Origin: Planctomycetaceae bacterium | GTDB lineage: Bacteria > Planctomycetota > Planctomycetia > Planctomycetales > Planctomycetaceae | Direction: 5' to 3' | Assembly: GCA_029259815.1 (NCBI GenBank) | Contig: JAJDEJ010000346.1 | Span: 1-43,429 of the forward strand | Length of the DNA stretch: 43,429 nt | Part shown: positions 42,455 through 43,429 of the stretch, piece after piece | Layout: each line of letters begins with the position of its first letter | How positions within the stretch are numbered: position 1 is the stretch's first letter | Notes under the pieces: generated by a model | The model's database searches: none | Told to the model about the DNA's origin: nothing | Seen by the model: the letters and a program-made list of their open reading frames with translations, nothing else | Translations under genes and position numbers: made by a program

Positions 42455-43138
42455 ATGCCCATCGGTAACCCCGGCCAAGAACAATTCCGCCGCAGTATCA
42501 CCACGCTACGTAATCTGCACATCGCCGCCGCCCTCTCGCCGCTCATGACCATGCGGTCCGAACTGCTTGCGAACGACGAACTCTCCGACCGCGGCGGCGT
42601 CGATGACCCGACGCGTGATCATCTCGTGACACATCTCGTCAATTGCGACCGCTGGCGACGACGCGTGACTCACAATCCCGACCGCGAAGACCTCGGCGAT
42701 GCGATTGAAAGGGCCATTGACCCCAATGCCACGATCGAGTTCGCCGACAACCCTTTCGGCGGTGACGATGTCCAAAACCAAAGCGGCGGACTGATCGACC
42801 TTCCCTACGCGCTGGATGGCAGCGATCCCGACATCCCCTTGCAGTCGCAGCTCACACTCAAGAGCACGCATGCTGTCGTCCTGATCGGAGCGATTGACAA
42901 GACAATTGTCGCGTGGACCCGCCTCAACAGCCGCGACCGCACACGGTTCATCACTCGCTACGACTCGATGCGAATCTATGGGCTCTATCAGGAAATCCTG
43001 GGCTACCTCCGCTCCTTCGGTGGCGACGTCAATCGTGTCGACGTCGCGCAGGTGCTACCCAGCGACGAACCTCTCGGTCCGGACGACAGCCCCAATCGCA
43101 AGGCCGAGACCAGTGGTCGAACGACGTCGACAACGTAA
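42455..43138 (+). CDS. Protein of unknown function in a three-gene block
   Basis: A 227-residue soluble protein; AAGGA lies 6 nt before the ATG, a good ribosome site, 30 nt after the previous stop. No signal peptide or membrane helix. About 1-60 looks helical (ITTLRNLHIAAALSPLMTMR), the middle is acidic (FADNPFGGDDVQNQ), about 135-185 has LKSTHAVVLIGAIDKTIVAW and RFITRYDSMRIYGLYQEILG. I do not recognise a family. The tight spacing with the hydrolase and thioredoxin-fold genes suggests a shared function. It might be a structural or phage-type gene, but nothing proves it. Confidence 0.65.
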   Translation: MPIGNPGQEQFRRSITTLRNLHIAAALSPLMTMRSELLANDELSDRGGVDDPTRDHLVTHLVNCDRWRRRVTHNPDREDLGDAIERAIDPNATIEFADNPFGGDDVQNQSGGLIDLPYALDGSDPDIPLQSQLTLKSTHAVVLIGAIDKTIVAWTRLNSRDRTRFITRYDSMRIYGLYQEILGYLRSFGGDVNRVDVAQVLPSDEPLGPDDSPNRKAETSGRTTSTT

Positions 43139-43429
43139 CGACGAGCGGGGGACGTTAGCCCCTTGTCTCAGAGCCCGCTGGAAACAACGACGGGTTGCGA
43201 ATCGGGTAATCGGTGGCAGATGGCTTGTGTCCCTGACGGATTCCCAACGTCTACGGCGACCGACGCTCTCGGAGACAGGGGGTTAACACCCCAATCACGT
43301 TCGGCGCTTGGTTTGTTGGTGGGGGCGGGGTTGGTGTGGTCGAAGGGACGTGGGGGAGGGAGTGGGGTGACGTGCGGAGCGAGGGGGTGAGGAGGTCGAG
43401 CCGTGCGCAGCGTTCAGCGCCGCCGGGGC
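43139..43429. other. Right end of window, no supported gene
   Basis: An imperfect inverted repeat frames 43147-43292: GGGGACGTTAGCCCCTTGTC near its left end and GAGACAGGGGGTTAACACCC at its right end, about 100 nt apart. Beyond 43300 the sequence is G-rich (GTTGGTGGGGGCGGGGTTGG) with low protein-like content. A gene beginning beyond the window is possible. Confidence 0.45.

Overview
The window looks like chromosomal DNA of a Planctomycetota bacterium, most likely of the Planctomycetales. The evidence is the gene content: three sulfatases in a row, a DUF1501 protein, several Tat-exported Gfo/Idh/MocA oxidoreductases, a DUF1559 pilin-like protein, a Ser/Thr kinase with a membrane C-terminus, a large c-type cytochrome with an N-terminal zinc ribbon, and many secreted proteins of unknown function. 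Genus cannot be fixed from the sequence alone.

Layout. (1) 203-6989 (+): three sulfatases. The first is fused to a sialidase-like domain, the second to a neutral-ceramidase-like domain, the third is simple. This looks like a locus for breaking down sulfated glycans or glycolipids outside the cytoplasm. (2) 7066-11315 (-): DUF1501 protein and two Tat-exported Gfo/Idh/MocA proteins, with a third Gfo/Idh/MocA gene (11467-12837, +) divergent from them. (3) 13024-14493 (+) M81/MlrC-like metallopeptidase, convergent with a Tat-exported Rossmann-like protein and a small membrane protein (14622-16159, -). (4) 16410-20701 (+): membrane Ser/Thr kinase and a sodium:solute symporter. (5) 20724-25474 (-): compact five-gene cluster (DUF1573 protein, ten-cysteine secreted peptide, C-terminally anchored envelope protein, Lnt-like N-acyltransferase, DUF1559 pseudopilin), preceded by a ten-G tract. 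This is my best candidate for an undescribed system. (6) 25731-29683: secreted protein, FHA protein, TerC transporter, large multi-pass membrane protein. (7) 29872-32502 (-): predicted inverse-autotransporter-like barrel with a beta-helix passenger. (8) 32809-34500 (-) glnS; 34698-35633 (-) leucine-rich-repeat protein. (9) 35634-36586: gene-poor stretch with a possible flhF remnant and a long hairpin, leading into a FliA/WhiG-type sigma factor. (10) 37520-40342 (-) zinc-ribbon dihaem cytochrome. (11) 40653-43138 (+): three tightly packed genes (YiiX-like hydrolase, thioredoxin-fold membrane protein, unknown protein).

A second theme is the intergenic DNA. Several gaps hold long inverted repeats whose arms are themselves palindromes (6948-7051, 28149-28218, 32694-32793), and other dispersed motifs recur (GCTTGCGGCTTAGCAC-type; TTTCAGATCTGA-type). 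One repeat runs into the 3' end of a sulfatase gene. No tRNA, rRNA, CRISPR array, transposase or integrase gene was recognised. All functional calls rest on reading the translated sequences and recalling family motifs; no database search was done.
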